A stretch of 64,000 nt of DNA from Polynucleobacter sp. AP-Sving-400A-A2 (GCF_018688155.1 NZ_CP061312.1:1798001-1862000); one strand, 5' to 3'; shown: positions 34,076 to 44,217, numbered from the stretch's first letter. Notes: generated by a model not told the origin, from the letters alone. Program-made: numbers and translations.

Positions 34076-34855
34076 TTAATGAGCTAAAGCTTTAGCCCAT
34101 TCAATGTAGCGTTCCACGGGAATATCCTGAGCACGCGCTTTTAATTCAGATTCAGATAGAGACAGTCGATCAGCAAAGGCGGATAAGTTCGTACGCAGCA
34201 TTTTTCTTCTTTGAGAGAATGCTGCGGCTACTACTTTTTCCAAAGCATGCCACTGCGCATCACTCAAGTTGAAATCTCTACGCGGAATCATGCGCACTAC
34301 AGCAGAGTTAACCTTAGGCTGCGGATCAAAAGCTTCAGGTGGAACTTCTAAAACTTGCTCCATATCATAGCGGGCTTGCAGCATGACAGAGAGCCTACTG
34401 AATTCAGATCCGCCAGCCTTAGAGACCATGCGCTCCACTACTTCAGCTTGCAGCATAAATACCTGCTCATCAATTACGTGGGCAGCAGAAACAAGGTGAA
34501 ATAGCAATGGAGAGGAGATGTTGTAAGGCAGGTTACCAACCACCTTACACAGACCACTATTAGCTGACCGTGCATTTGCCCATTCCAAGAAATCAAACTT
34601 GAGCGCATCTCCCTCAATCACATTGAGACCCTTGAGATTCTCTTGATTCCAGTAAGCCACCAAATCTCGGTCAATCTCCAAAAGATCTAGGTGTTCTAGG
34701 TTACTCAACAAAGGTCTTGTTAATGCGCCAAGGCCAGGACCAATCTCAATCACGTGCATATTTTCACTGGGATTGATTGCTGCAACTATGGAGTAAATGA
34801 CTCCGGAGTCCTGCAAAAAGTTCTGACCAAATCGTTTACGCGCTTGATGCGTCAT
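34076..34855 (-). CDS. rsmA: 16S rRNA dimethyladenosine transferase RsmA (KsgA)
   Basis: This 259-residue SAM-dependent methyltransferase has motif I IEIGPGLGALT, LLEIDRDL and the catalytic NLPYNIS. It dimethylates A1518 and A1519 in the 16S rRNA helix 45 late in 30S assembly. The start ATG overlaps the pdxA stop by 4 bases, so the two are coupled. It is the last gene of the lptD-surA-pdxA-rsmA operon, a common order in proteobacteria. Confidence 0.98.
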   Translation of the reverse strand: MTHQARKRFGQNFLQDSGVIYSIVAAINPSENMHVIEIGPGLGALTRPLLSNLEHLDLLEIDRDLVAYWNQENLKGLNVIEGDALKFDFLEWANARSANSGLCKVVGNLPYNISSPLLFHLVSAAHVIDEQVFMLQAEVVERMVSKAGGSEFSRLSVMLQARYDMEQVLEVPPEAFDPQPKVNSAVVRMIPRRDFNLSDAQWHALEKVVAAAFSQRRKMLRTNLSAFADRLSLSESELKARAQDIPVERYIEWAKALAH

Positions 34856-35889
34856 GTTGAGGGAGTCTTTATGTTCTTTGCGTTCTTTGAATTGACCGCC
34901 AATTGATAGGCGAGTCGCAAAGCCTCTAACATGCTGCTTGGATCTGCAAGATCTTTTCCAGCAATATCTAGCGCCGTACCATGGTCCACTGAAGTGCGAA
35001 TAATCGGTAGGCCTAGGGTGACATTCACGCCGCCACCAAAACTGACAAACTTGAATGGCGCTAGACCTTGATCGTGATACATCGCAATAAACGCATCTAC
35101 GCTATCCAAAGCCTTAGCATCAAACATCGTATCCCCTGGATAAGGTCCGCTCACTTGAATACCCAAATGTTTAGCAGCTTCGATCGCAGGAATGATCACA
35201 TCAATTTCTTCGCGCCCTAGATAACCAGATTCACCCGCATGCGGATTGAGTCCCGCTATCCGAATAACAGGCTTAGCAATACCAAATTTTGTCCGAAGAT
35301 CCTGATCGACAATCTGAATGGTTTCCAGAATATGCTGTTGGTTGAGCGCACCAGGAACATCCCTCAGAGGCAGATGGGTTGTTACCAGAGCTACCCGAAG
35401 ATCACGGCTGTTATGCAATCCTAAAAAACCCGCCGGCAATGTCGCACATAACATCATGACAACATGATTTTGATGACAAAGCTTTGCTAGGCATTCCGTA
35501 TGACCGGTAAATAAATCCGCATTTGAAGTATGACCCTGGTTGATCACGCTCTTTTGTATTGGTGCAGTCACCATGGCATCAAAACGACCATTAAGACAGC
35601 CCTTAACTGCAGCGTCCAGAATACTTAAAACATATTGTGCATTGGCAGGATTTAATTGGCCCACAGTTACTGGAGAAGCTAGCGCAATAGATTCCACCTT
35701 CAAACGATTGGAGAATTCTTTAGGGATATCAGCGCCTGAAAATAAGCTGCAATCCCCAAGCAAAGTAATTACGCTTGCAGGCTGCTCTTGCAAGAAGGCT
35801 AATGCAGCTGCAATAGAGACCTCTGGACCAATCCCTGCAGGCTCTCCAGAACTAATGACGAGATTAACGAGGGCTGGCTGCTGGATCAT
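34852..35889 (-). CDS. pdxA: 4-hydroxythreonine-4-phosphate dehydrogenase
   Basis: This 345-residue enzyme of the DXP-dependent pyridoxal phosphate pathway has the family segments SSGEPAGIGPE, GHTECLAK, LNPHAGESG and AMYHDQGLAPFK, with histidines that bind the metal. It oxidises 4-phospho-hydroxy-threonine with NAD. Its start lies 26 bases inside the end of surA, a longer overlap than usual, and a later start would cut into the conserved SSGEPAG strand, so the overlap seems real. rsmA follows, coupled. Confidence 0.97.
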   Translation of the reverse strand: MIQQPALVNLVISSGEPAGIGPEVSIAAALAFLQEQPASVITLLGDCSLFSGADIPKEFSNRLKVESIALASPVTVGQLNPANAQYVLSILDAAVKGCLNGRFDAMVTAPIQKSVINQGHTSNADLFTGHTECLAKLCHQNHVVMMLCATLPAGFLGLHNSRDLRVALVTTHLPLRDVPGALNQQHILETIQIVDQDLRTKFGIAKPVIRIAGLNPHAGESGYLGREEIDVIIPAIEAAKHLGIQVSGPYPGDTMFDAKALDSVDAFIAMYHDQGLAPFKFVSFGGGVNVTLGLPIIRTSVDHGTALDIAGKDLADPSSMLEALRLAYQLAVNSKNAKNIKTPST

Positions 35890-37312
35890 CTGCGTTAATG
35901 ATCTTCACCGTAGCGGTATCGCGTAATTCACGTAGCCAATCTTGATAAGCCTGGTCAAACTTACGTTCACGAATTGCTGCTCGGGCGAACTGGCGCTGCT
36001 TCTCTAAAGTCAACTGCGCTTCACGACGCTCGAGCACCTGAATTAAGTGCCAACCAAATTCGGTCTTCACTGGATTACTCACTTCACCTATTTGTAAGCG
36101 ATTCATTGCCTGATCAAATTCTGGAACTAAATCACCAGGGCCCATCCAACCTAAATTACCTCCATTGGCGGCAGATCCATCTTCAGAATATTTTTTAGCT
36201 AAATCACCAAAATCAGCAGTTTTTGCACGAACCTGATCACGGTAACCCGAGAGGCGTCTTTCAGCATCTTGGTCTGTCAAGCCCGCACGACTACGCAACA
36301 AAATATGGCGAGACAAAGTCTGTGTAACCATAATATTTTGTGGAGTGGTAGCGCTTTCTTGGGGGGCGGCTTGCTGCGGCTCAGGAGCGCCAGCAACTAG
36401 CGCACGACGATCTAAAACCTTCAGCACATGATAGCCCGCAGGGCTCTTGACTACAGCATTGGCAACTTGTCCACTACCTGTATTTCTGACGGCCTCATAA
36501 AACAATTGCGGCAGGCGATCTGGGGTACGGTAACCCAAATCTTGAAACTTAATTTTTGGATTATCTTTTACAGCCATTGCACCTAACTGCAAGAAATCGA
36601 CATCACCACGCGCTTCGCGTAAAAGGAGTTCTGCCTTCTTCTTTGCCTCAGCCTGAGCACCAGCCCCAGCATTGGCATCTGCAGGAATAAAAATCTGCGC
36701 AACGTCGATCTCTTCTGGTTCACCCTTCATCGCAGGAGTTGAGCGTGCGGGCTTTCCTCCACCAGCTACCTCACGATTGCGATCAGAGATGAAGTTATCT
36801 ACCTCCGCATCAGAAATCTTAACCTTGCCCTCGACCTCACGCTCGCGGTAACGACTAATAATCACATCATCGCGCAGCATTTGGCTATAGCGCTCATAGG
36901 TGCTACCAGTAGCGGCAATTTTTACTTTTAACTCTGCAAGAGTTAATTTATTCTTGGCAGCAATATCGCCAATGATCTTATCCAACTCTTTATTACTCAC
37001 TGCAATACCCTCTTGCTCAGCATTTTGTAATTGAATTTTTTCAAGGATGAGGCGTTCCAGCACTGTCTTGCGCAAGGCGGCGGCATCAGGGAGCTTGCCT
37101 CCCTGTTTTTGCAGGGCAAGGATCCGATCATCAATTTCTTTACGTGTCACATAGCCTGTATTCACCACTGCCGCAACACCATCAATGTTCCGAATTTTGC
37201 TATCAGCTGAAATCTTTGAGCCATCTTGCGCAAACGCAAGCTGAGGCAGTAAAGCGGCGCCAGCCAAAATGATGGCTGCAAGTGCTTGGTTAAATCGATT
37301 CCTACGCATCAT
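35864..37312 (-). CDS. surA: Periplasmic chaperone/peptidyl-prolyl isomerase SurA
   Basis: This 482-residue protein has a Sec signal (cleavage near LAFAQ), an N-terminal chaperone domain (about 40-190) and two parvulin PPIase domains (about 195-305 and 325-435; ARKTADFGDLAKKYSEDGSA-type and NLGWMGPGDLVPEF segments in the second). It guards unfolded outer-membrane proteins, including LptD encoded just upstream. A Gln/Ala/Pro-rich linker separates the two PPIase domains. The start overlaps the lptD stop by 4 bases. Confidence 0.97.
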   Translation of the reverse strand: MMRRNRFNQALAAIILAGAALLPQLAFAQDGSKISADSKIRNIDGVAAVVNTGYVTRKEIDDRILALQKQGGKLPDAAALRKTVLERLILEKIQLQNAEQEGIAVSNKELDKIIGDIAAKNKLTLAELKVKIAATGSTYERYSQMLRDDVIISRYREREVEGKVKISDAEVDNFISDRNREVAGGGKPARSTPAMKGEPEEIDVAQIFIPADANAGAGAQAEAKKKAELLLREARGDVDFLQLGAMAVKDNPKIKFQDLGYRTPDRLPQLFYEAVRNTGSGQVANAVVKSPAGYHVLKVLDRRALVAGAPEPQQAAPQESATTPQNIMVTQTLSRHILLRSRAGLTDQDAERRLSGYRDQVRAKTADFGDLAKKYSEDGSAANGGNLGWMGPGDLVPEFDQAMNRLQIGEVSNPVKTEFGWHLIQVLERREAQLTLEKQRQFARAAIRERKFDQAYQDWLRELRDTATVKIINADDPAASPR

Positions 37313-39846
37313 TGATAGTTCTCATATATTGAAGGTGGTATAGGTTTGGAAGTAGGCATATATCCGGGAACATTTAGCTTCATGATATCAACTGGATTAC
37401 TACCAGCGCTACCAAAACCCCTAAATTCTATTTGGAACAAAATCTGAGTAGTTGTGATTTGTGAGGTGTTGAGCATCTGCGAGTAAGCGCCACGTAAAGT
37501 CCAGCAGTCACGCATCCACTCCAAGGCCACCAGCGTATTGAGCGTTTTGGTCGTTAAAGCGTCGTAACCCCAGCGACCCAAGACAGATACTTCGCGCGTA
37601 ATAGGCCATTGCCCTGAAACATTGTATTGATCAGTAGTAGTTGCAGAAGGGACAAAAGTCTGCTGGTTGTTCTGAACAGATGCTTGTATTGGTGGAGTCC
37701 AAACATTCCGATAGCCAAAATTCAAGCTTCTTCCAGGCGTAGGCCGCCAACTACCACCTACCGTTGTTTGGACTAAGCGGTTCAATTGCGTGTTGTATTG
37801 CCCAAATACATCGGTACTGAAGTTACCAAGCAGACGAACGGAAGCAGAGCCCAATGTGTCCGAATAGGTTGTAGGATTTGCAATGGTGCCATTGAGACCT
37901 ACCTTCTGCCCCGTAAAGGCTTGACGTTGTGCGAGGGTTACATTGGCTCGTTCTGCGCCTGTATTGGCCTCAATCATGCGACTGGTAATACCACCCGTTA
38001 ATTTATTATTATCTGCAATACGGTCATTACCAACAAAAGTATTTTCACTAAAAATTTGACTTACGCCAAAGCCGGCATCGGCCGTATCAAACAAAGGAGT
38101 TTGAGCCTGGCTCTCAAATGGCGTGTAAACATAAAAAGCTCTTGGCTCCATTGTGAGCAACATATCGCGTCCAAAGAAGCCTTTTAACTCAGCGGCATCT
38201 CTTTCAAACGCCAGTCCTGAATCCAGACTAAATGTCGGAATAGTGAAGCCTTGAGCGGCTGGCGCACCCACAGGGTTGTACGGTGTTACGTTGTAGGTAT
38301 TGGACTGAAAACTCACTTTTGGAGTGATGTAGTAGCCGGGCGTAATCTGGGGAAGAGCCATAGCGCCCTTGATTACTGTTCGATCAGCTTGGCTGTAAGC
38401 ACCCGGAGCAGTTGCTGCTAAGTTGCCACCAATGTTATAGGCAAAGCGTGTGAAATCAGTTGAAAAAGTGGTTGCAGGACCCGTAGGAAGAGTGATGTAC
38501 TTTCCACTGGTATCAGCAACTGCCGGCGTTAAACGATTGTTATAGGCAGCTGTGACATTCGGCAAAATATTGTATGGAGACTGCACAGTCACGGTGGGGT
38601 CAGGCTGCAAAGTCTGGAAAGTCATTGCCCTAGCTCCCACAGTCCAATTACTCAAGCTACCAGTTAAGTTTTTGGTAGTGCCAACTTCTTGTCGAAACTG
38701 GCTAGTAACTGCACCTGCGATACTTTGTGAAAAGTCGGTTGGATATAAGTTATCCGAAACTCGGGCCACATTAGCATATCCAGTCCAAGCGCCTGCAATG
38801 GGGATGCCACCCATACCCAATAAATCACCGCTAAAGTTTTGCCTCTGTTGCCAGTCATAGCGCCAACGATCAGTGCCAGTCTTACGATCGTAAGGAAGAT
38901 AGTCACCCATCAAGTTACCAGAGTACTGCTTGTCCAAAAACTGGTACTTGGCACCCAACTGCACTCCACGTTGACCCATAACACGAGGCAGTAAAAGCAA
39001 ATCACGATTAGGTGCAATATTGACGTAATAAGGCTGCGTTACATCAATACCATTATTGGAGTTGTAACCTGCTACTGGCGCCAAAATTCCGGAACGACGT
39101 TGATTGGAGGTGGGTGCAGTGAAGTAAGGCGTATAAGCAATAGGCACATCAAAGAATCGCATGACCCCGTGCGTGCCAACCATTTCTTTTTGCTCGTTAT
39201 CAATTTCTAGCGTGCTGGCGGTGAAATACCAATCTAAATTTTCTGGGGTACAAGTTGTGTAAGTGGCCCTGTCAAATACAAATACATCAGCAGTTTCGAT
39301 CGTCAATTTTTTTGCATTACCGCTCGCACGGTTATCACGCAGCTCGTAGTAAGGAGTCTCCATTTCCCCTTCACGAGCATCCACCCTAAAACGTGCTTTA
39401 GGTCCTTTGAAGGATGCGTTGCCTTTTGAAAACTCCGTATTGCCAGATAAATTAGCTACATCAGAATCAGGATCGTATTTAATTTCGTCTGCTTTAATGA
39501 CTGCGCCATTACGGCGAATTTGTGCACGCCCTTTTAAGCGCATTTCGCGATCAACGATTCCGTCAATCGAATCACTTGAGGTAAAGGTTAAAGCTTGCCC
39601 ATCATTAATCGGTTTACCAATCCGTAATTGATCATCCAACTTTAAGACAGTGACATCACCACGATCGGGAATTAAAACGGAGTTAGCGGAGCTACTTAAA
39701 GACTGTGCGGAAGGTGGTAAAGGTGCGGGTGCCTGAGCCTGACTTGCAAGCGCAAATTGCGACAATACAACCCCCATCATTAAACGCAGGGTAATAGCTA
39801 CAAAAAGAGGGGCACAAAGGCCGGCACGACGGCGATAATGGCTCAT
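37309..39846 (-). CDS. lptD: LPS-assembly protein LptD
   Basis: This is an 845-residue outer-membrane protein. After a basic signal peptide and a Pro/Ser linker comes the periplasmic LptA-like jellyroll (about 90-240: LKGRAQIRRNGAVIKADEIKYDP-type repeats), then a large beta-barrel rich in Asn, Thr and aromatic residues. With LptE it inserts lipopolysaccharide in the outer leaflet. The mature protein has only two cysteines, one in YTTCTPEN and one in MRDCWTLRG. A single interdomain disulfide must therefore replace the two pairs of E. coli LptD. It heads the operon and diverges from amgK over about 33 bases. Confidence 0.97.
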   Translation of the reverse strand: MSHYRRRAGLCAPLFVAITLRLMMGVVLSQFALASQAQAPAPLPPSAQSLSSSANSVLIPDRGDVTVLKLDDQLRIGKPINDGQALTFTSSDSIDGIVDREMRLKGRAQIRRNGAVIKADEIKYDPDSDVANLSGNTEFSKGNASFKGPKARFRVDAREGEMETPYYELRDNRASGNAKKLTIETADVFVFDRATYTTCTPENLDWYFTASTLEIDNEQKEMVGTHGVMRFFDVPIAYTPYFTAPTSNQRRSGILAPVAGYNSNNGIDVTQPYYVNIAPNRDLLLLPRVMGQRGVQLGAKYQFLDKQYSGNLMGDYLPYDRKTGTDRWRYDWQQRQNFSGDLLGMGGIPIAGAWTGYANVARVSDNLYPTDFSQSIAGAVTSQFRQEVGTTKNLTGSLSNWTVGARAMTFQTLQPDPTVTVQSPYNILPNVTAAYNNRLTPAVADTSGKYITLPTGPATTFSTDFTRFAYNIGGNLAATAPGAYSQADRTVIKGAMALPQITPGYYITPKVSFQSNTYNVTPYNPVGAPAAQGFTIPTFSLDSGLAFERDAAELKGFFGRDMLLTMEPRAFYVYTPFESQAQTPLFDTADAGFGVSQIFSENTFVGNDRIADNNKLTGGITSRMIEANTGAERANVTLAQRQAFTGQKVGLNGTIANPTTYSDTLGSASVRLLGNFSTDVFGQYNTQLNRLVQTTVGGSWRPTPGRSLNFGYRNVWTPPIQASVQNNQQTFVPSATTTDQYNVSGQWPITREVSVLGRWGYDALTTKTLNTLVALEWMRDCWTLRGAYSQMLNTSQITTTQILFQIEFRGFGSAGSNPVDIMKLNVPGYMPTSKPIPPSIYENYQ

Positions 39847-39879
39847 AGATCCAGACCAGCCTTATTATACGAATCGACC

Positions 39880-40881
39880 ATGACCGACTCTCGCTTAGAC
39901 ACCCTCCGTAACTGGCTAAAAGGCCTTGAGCCTAGCTGGCAATTAGATCTACCCACTTTGGTCCCTGCCTCGGCAGATGCTAGCTTTAGAAGGTATTTCC
40001 GGATTGCGACCAAAAACCCGGATTTTCCGACTTTGATCGTGATGGATGCCCCGCCCCAACACGAGCCCTTGAATGCTTTTATTGAGGTCGATTTATTACT
40101 CGAAAATGCCGGTTTAAATGCTCCTAAAATCTTAGAAAAAAATGTCGCTGAGGGCTTTCTTTTACTCAATGATCTAGGCACAAAAACTTACCTTACAGAA
40201 CTCAATTCAGAGAGTGCGGATGATCTCTATAAAGATGCAACACATGCCTTAGTGCAAATGCAATTAGCAAGCAAGCCAGATGTGTTACCAAACTACGATG
40301 AAGCATTGCTAAAACGTGAACTCGATTTATTTCCTGAGTGGTATTTAGGGAAACATTTGCGTATTGAATTAAGCAAACTTCAGAATTTACAGATTAAGCA
40401 AGCGTTTGAACTCATCATTCAAAATAATCTTGCGCAAGCAAAAGTCTATGTTCATCGCGACTACCATTCACGCAATCTGATGGTGACTAAAAAAAATAAT
40501 CCTGGCGTAATTGATTTTCAAGATGCAGTTTATGGTCCCATCACTTACGACGCATCTTCACTCTGGCGTGATGCTTACATTTTATGGCCTGAAGAACGCG
40601 TGATTGATTGGGTAATTAAATTTTGGGAAGAAGGTCGTCAAGTAGGCCTACCAATGCCAAACGATTTTGGTCAGTTCTATCGTGACTTTGAGTGGATGGG
40701 CTTGCAACGGCACCTGAAAGTCTTGGGTATTTTTGCAAGACTGTTTCATCGTGATGGCAAAGATGGTTATCTCAAAGATATTCCATTAGTGCTTGAGTAT
40801 GCGATTGCGACTGCCAATCGTTACATTGAATTAAAGCCCTTGGCACGGATCCTAGAATCGACGCGCCCCGCTCAAGATTAA
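39880..40881 (+). CDS. amgK: N-acetylmuramate/N-acetylglucosamine kinase AmgK
   Basis: This 333-residue protein has the phosphotransferase (APH) fold with the catalytic Asp194 in VHRDYHSRNLMV and the metal motif VIDFQDAVYGP. Its place directly before murU and divergent from lptD is the same as in Pseudomonas, where AmgK phosphorylates MurNAc at C1 in the peptidoglycan-salvage route that bypasses de novo synthesis. ATG at 39880 is chosen; the frame runs further upstream through the lptD start but without similarity. Cytoplasmic. Confidence 0.92.
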   Translation: MTDSRLDTLRNWLKGLEPSWQLDLPTLVPASADASFRRYFRIATKNPDFPTLIVMDAPPQHEPLNAFIEVDLLLENAGLNAPKILEKNVAEGFLLLNDLGTKTYLTELNSESADDLYKDATHALVQMQLASKPDVLPNYDEALLKRELDLFPEWYLGKHLRIELSKLQNLQIKQAFELIIQNNLAQAKVYVHRDYHSRNLMVTKKNNPGVIDFQDAVYGPITYDASSLWRDAYILWPEERVIDWVIKFWEEGRQVGLPMPNDFGQFYRDFEWMGLQRHLKVLGIFARLFHRDGKDGYLKDIPLVLEYAIATANRYIELKPLARILESTRPAQD

Positions 40882-40892
40882 AGTCATTCATC

Positions 40893-41609
40893 ATGAATAA
40901 ACCCAATCCCATTCCATGTTTTTTACTGGCAGCAGGTCGAGGCGAGCGCATGCGTCCCTTGACAGATGAACTACCCAAACCGCTCCTCACCATTAAAAAT
41001 AAATCCTTACTAGCCTGGCATTTGGAGGCGCTCAGTGATGCAGGTGTCCAAGATGTAGTGATTAATCACGCTTGGCTTGGTAAGAAGATTGAAGAATCCT
41101 TGGGAAATGGCAGTCAATTTGGGCTCAACATTAGCTACTCCTCAGAGAACAGCGCCCTAGAAACGGCGGGCGGCATTAGGAAAGCCTTGCCTTTGCTGAA
41201 TCCAAGCGATTATTTCCTGGTGATTAATGGGGATGTTTTTAGTCCAAATCTACCAATCCAGCAGCTCTTCAGCCGAGCCTCTGAATTACGCAGCATGCCA
41301 AGTAAACCTCTGGCACACCTTTTGATGGTGTCCAACCCAGTTCAGCATCCTGAGGGTGACTTTTATATTAAGGACTCCTGGGTGGCCAATGAACCACTGG
41401 ATGGCGCTGAAAAGCTCACCTTTTCCGGTATTGGGCTCTACCATCAGGACCTTTTTAAGTGCTTGGAATTAGATGTGCCTACTAAGCTAGCTCCAATTTT
41501 GAGGGAGGCCATGGCTAAAAATAAGGTGTCCGGTGAAAAATATACCGGACCGTGGCACGATGTAGGGACACCCCAACGATTACAAGAACTTAATGCAGCA
41601 AATGAATAA
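40893..41609 (+). CDS. murU: N-acetylmuramate alpha-1-phosphate uridylyltransferase MurU
   Basis: This 238-residue nucleotidyltransferase has the signature LAAGRGERMRPLTDELPKP (12-30) and the NGDVFSP metal site. It makes UDP-MurNAc from MurNAc-1-phosphate, the step after AmgK. Adjacency to amgK separates it from other sugar nucleotidyltransferases of the same fold. The gene overlaps the pepP start region by up to 17 bases. anmK, which feeds MurNAc-6-phosphate, lies 10 kb away in the window. Confidence 0.93.
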   Translation: MNKPNPIPCFLLAAGRGERMRPLTDELPKPLLTIKNKSLLAWHLEALSDAGVQDVVINHAWLGKKIEESLGNGSQFGLNISYSSENSALETAGGIRKALPLLNPSDYFLVINGDVFSPNLPIQQLFSRASELRSMPSKPLAHLLMVSNPVQHPEGDFYIKDSWVANEPLDGAEKLTFSGIGLYHQDLFKCLELDVPTKLAPILREAMAKNKVSGEKYTGPWHDVGTPQRLQELNAANE

Positions 41610-42972
41610 TTCCGCCATTTACCAACAACGTCGAGTTGAGCTCGCAAAACTGATCTGCGCCAAAACTGGTGGTGGCATTGCCATCATCACTACAGCGCCT
41701 GAGACAGCGCGTAATCGAGATAGTGAGTTTCCCTATCGTCATGACAGTGATTTTTTCTACCTCACCGGCTTTGAAGAGCCAGGTGCAAGCCTCGTACTCA
41801 AAATTACTGGGTCAACATCGCGACCCCAATTGGAGTCACATCTTTTTTGCAGGCCTAAGGATGCAGAGCGTGAAATTTGGGATGGCATTCGCTTGGGGCC
41901 AGATGCTGCTCCTGCAGTTTTAGGTGTGGAATATGCCCATAGCAATCATGATTTGGATAGCAAGCTCAGTGATTTATTAGCAGATCAAGATGCTGTCTAT
42001 ATTCGTCTTTCAGAAAGCGCCGAAATAGATCGTCGCTTACGTCATTGGATGAAACAAGTGCGAGCGCAAGCGCGTGCTGGTGTGAACCCTCCTTCTGAAT
42101 TTCATGATGTAGAGAGTTTAATTCATGAGATGCGTCTTTTTAAAGATGCCCATGAGATTGACATCATGCGTCGTGCAGCTGCGATTTCTGCACGCGCTCA
42201 CATTCGTGCCATGCACGCCTGCAAACCTGGTGTGCGTGAATATCATCTTGAAGCAGAGCTACTTCACGAGTTCCGCTACAACGGTGCACAAAGCGTTGCG
42301 TACAACAGTATCGTTGCTGGCGGCGCCAACTCGTGCATCCTACATTACCGCGCTAGTGATACTGAGCTACGTAGCGGAGATCTGTGTCTCATTGATGCGG
42401 GTTGCGAGCTTGATAGCTATGCTTCAGATATTACTCGCACCTTCCCGGTGAACGGAAAATTCTCGGGTCCCCAACGTGCTCTATATGACATTACGCTTGC
42501 ATCGCAAGAAGCTGCTATCGCAATGACTAAGCCCGGCAATACATTTATGGAACCGCATGAGGCAGCGCTGAAAGTACTCACTCAAGGCTTACTTGATGAG
42601 AAGCTGCTGAAGCTTGCGGAATTGGGCTCTTTGGATAATGCACTCGAGACTGGAGCCTATCGTCGCTTTTATATGCACCGTACCTCACATTGGTTGGGTA
42701 TGGATGTACATGATGTTGGCTCCTATCGAGAACCACTTGACACATCCCCAAGCTCTTCAGAAAAGCCATGGCGCATTCTGAAACCAGGCATGGCACTCAC
42801 TATCGAGCCAGGTTTATATATTCGCCCCGCTGATGATGTAGATGAGCGCTTTTGGAATATCGGCATCCGCATTGAGGATGATGCTGTAGTAAACGACTCT
42901 GGATGCGAATTGATTTCTCGTGGCGTGCCAGTGAAAGCCGATGAAATCGAAGCACTCATGAAAAATAATTAA
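41602..42972 (+). CDS. pepP: Xaa-Pro aminopeptidase PepP
   Basis: This aminopeptidase P of about 456 residues has an N-terminal creatinase-like domain (FPYRHDSDFFYLTGFEEP) and the pita-bread catalytic domain. Metal ligands are visible in DAGCELDSYASDITRTFP (two Asp), SHWLGMDVHD (His), TIEPGLYI (Glu) and GIRIEDD (Glu). It removes N-terminal residues next to proline in the cytoplasm. Two starts are possible, ATG at 41593 and 41602, neither with a clear ribosome site. ubiH follows, as in many proteobacteria. Confidence 0.95.
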   Translation: MNNSAIYQQRRVELAKLICAKTGGGIAIITTAPETARNRDSEFPYRHDSDFFYLTGFEEPGASLVLKITGSTSRPQLESHLFCRPKDAEREIWDGIRLGPDAAPAVLGVEYAHSNHDLDSKLSDLLADQDAVYIRLSESAEIDRRLRHWMKQVRAQARAGVNPPSEFHDVESLIHEMRLFKDAHEIDIMRRAAAISARAHIRAMHACKPGVREYHLEAELLHEFRYNGAQSVAYNSIVAGGANSCILHYRASDTELRSGDLCLIDAGCELDSYASDITRTFPVNGKFSGPQRALYDITLASQEAAIAMTKPGNTFMEPHEAALKVLTQGLLDEKLLKLAELGSLDNALETGAYRRFYMHRTSHWLGMDVHDVGSYREPLDTSPSSSEKPWRILKPGMALTIEPGLYIRPADDVDERFWNIGIRIEDDAVVNDSGCELISRGVPVKADEIEALMKNN

Positions 42973-43003
42973 AACCTTACCATTACAAAATAGATTAGTA
43001 AGC

Positions 43004-44161
43004 ATGTCAGCAGAGAACTTCGATATTGTGATTCAGGGCGGTGGGCCAGTAGGCTTAGCCTGTACCGCATGGTGCTTGCAAAAATTTCCTGAAGCCAATA
43101 TCGCGCTTCTGGATCGCAATCCTGCAGATGATGCTGATTTAGCTAATGCTGATAGCCGGGGAGTCGCCCTATCTCACGGTAGCAAGCTATTGTTAGACAC
43201 CATCAATGCGTGGCCTACTGAATGTGCTGATATTCATCGGGTGCATGTCTCGCAAGCAGGTCGCTTTGGTCGTGCTCTGATGACCCGCGAAGAGCTTGGT
43301 CAAGAGGCTTTAGGTCACATCATTCGTTATCGTGATATTCACCTCACGCTGCGCAAAGCCTTAAGATACATTCAAAAAAATAGTCCCCATTTTGTTTGGA
43401 AACATATCGACGCCAGCGCCGATGCTGAAAACATTCAAGCCAAGTGTGTAGTGCATGCTGAAGGTGGTTTATTTAAAACCCAAGACTGGGTGGAGTCTGG
43501 CAGAGACTATGAGCAATCTGCCTTGGTCGGATTAGTTGAGGTTGAGAATGGATCGCCTTTCCAAGCGTGGGAGCGCTTCACCTCTGAAGGACCCTTGGCA
43601 GTTTTACCGAGCCACTACGGTCCCAATATTCTGAATCTGATTTGGTGCGGAACTCCAAGTTCATCACAGACACGCCTAGCATTAAGTGATGCTGACTTTC
43701 TGAAAAGCTTGCAAGCTGAGTTTGGCTCACGCATTGGACAATTTCTCAAAATCCAGGATCGCCGACTTTACGAGCTGGGACTCAATTACCGCAAAGAAAT
43801 TACTCAAGGTAATGAAGTTTGGATTGGCAATGCTGCCCAGACCCTGCATCCCGTTGCGGGACAGGGCCTCAATCTTGGATTGAGGGATGCTTATCTCTTG
43901 GCTGAAAAACTCAGCATCCTCTTCTCTAAGCCTGATGATCAAAAAACGCCCCTGGGTATTGAAACCACTCTGCAGGAATATGCTCAAAGTCGCAAGCTCG
44001 ATCGTTCTGCCACCATAGGTCTAACCGACTTCATGGCGAGAATCTTTACCTCCAATCTACTTCCTATTGTGATTGGTCGTGGATTGGCTTTATCGGCCCT
44101 CCAATGGCTTCCCCCCATCAAAACAGCCTTAGCCCGGCAGATGATGTTTGGTAGACGCTAA
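43004..44161 (+). CDS. ubiH: UbiH/UbiF-family FAD-dependent ubiquinone biosynthesis hydroxylase
   Basis: The 385-residue flavoprotein has the FAD-binding GGGPVGLACTAWCL near its start and the second FAD motif WIGNAAQTLHPVAGQGLNLGLRDA, diagnostic of the UbiH/UbiI/UbiF family. It hydroxylates the quinone ring during ubiquinone synthesis. Which ring position it modifies cannot be told by eye; position after pepP favours UbiH. A short stem-loop follows the stop codon. Confidence 0.93.
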   Translation: MSAENFDIVIQGGGPVGLACTAWCLQKFPEANIALLDRNPADDADLANADSRGVALSHGSKLLLDTINAWPTECADIHRVHVSQAGRFGRALMTREELGQEALGHIIRYRDIHLTLRKALRYIQKNSPHFVWKHIDASADAENIQAKCVVHAEGGLFKTQDWVESGRDYEQSALVGLVEVENGSPFQAWERFTSEGPLAVLPSHYGPNILNLIWCGTPSSSQTRLALSDADFLKSLQAEFGSRIGQFLKIQDRRLYELGLNYRKEITQGNEVWIGNAAQTLHPVAGQGLNLGLRDAYLLAEKLSILFSKPDDQKTPLGIETTLQEYAQSRKLDRSATIGLTDFMARIFTSNLLPIVIGRGLALSALQWLPPIKTALARQMMFGRR

Positions 44162-44178
44162 GAGGCTGAAATAGCCTC
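44162..44178. other. Short stem-loop after ubiH
   Basis: GAGGCT (44162-44167) and AGCCTC (44173-44178) pair around GAAAT directly after the ubiH stop codon. There is no T-run, so if it is a terminator it is not a classic intrinsic one. Confidence 0.4.
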
Positions 44179-44217
44179 CAAAATACAAGTATTCCCTGTT
44201 TGACCTAAGTCATGGAG

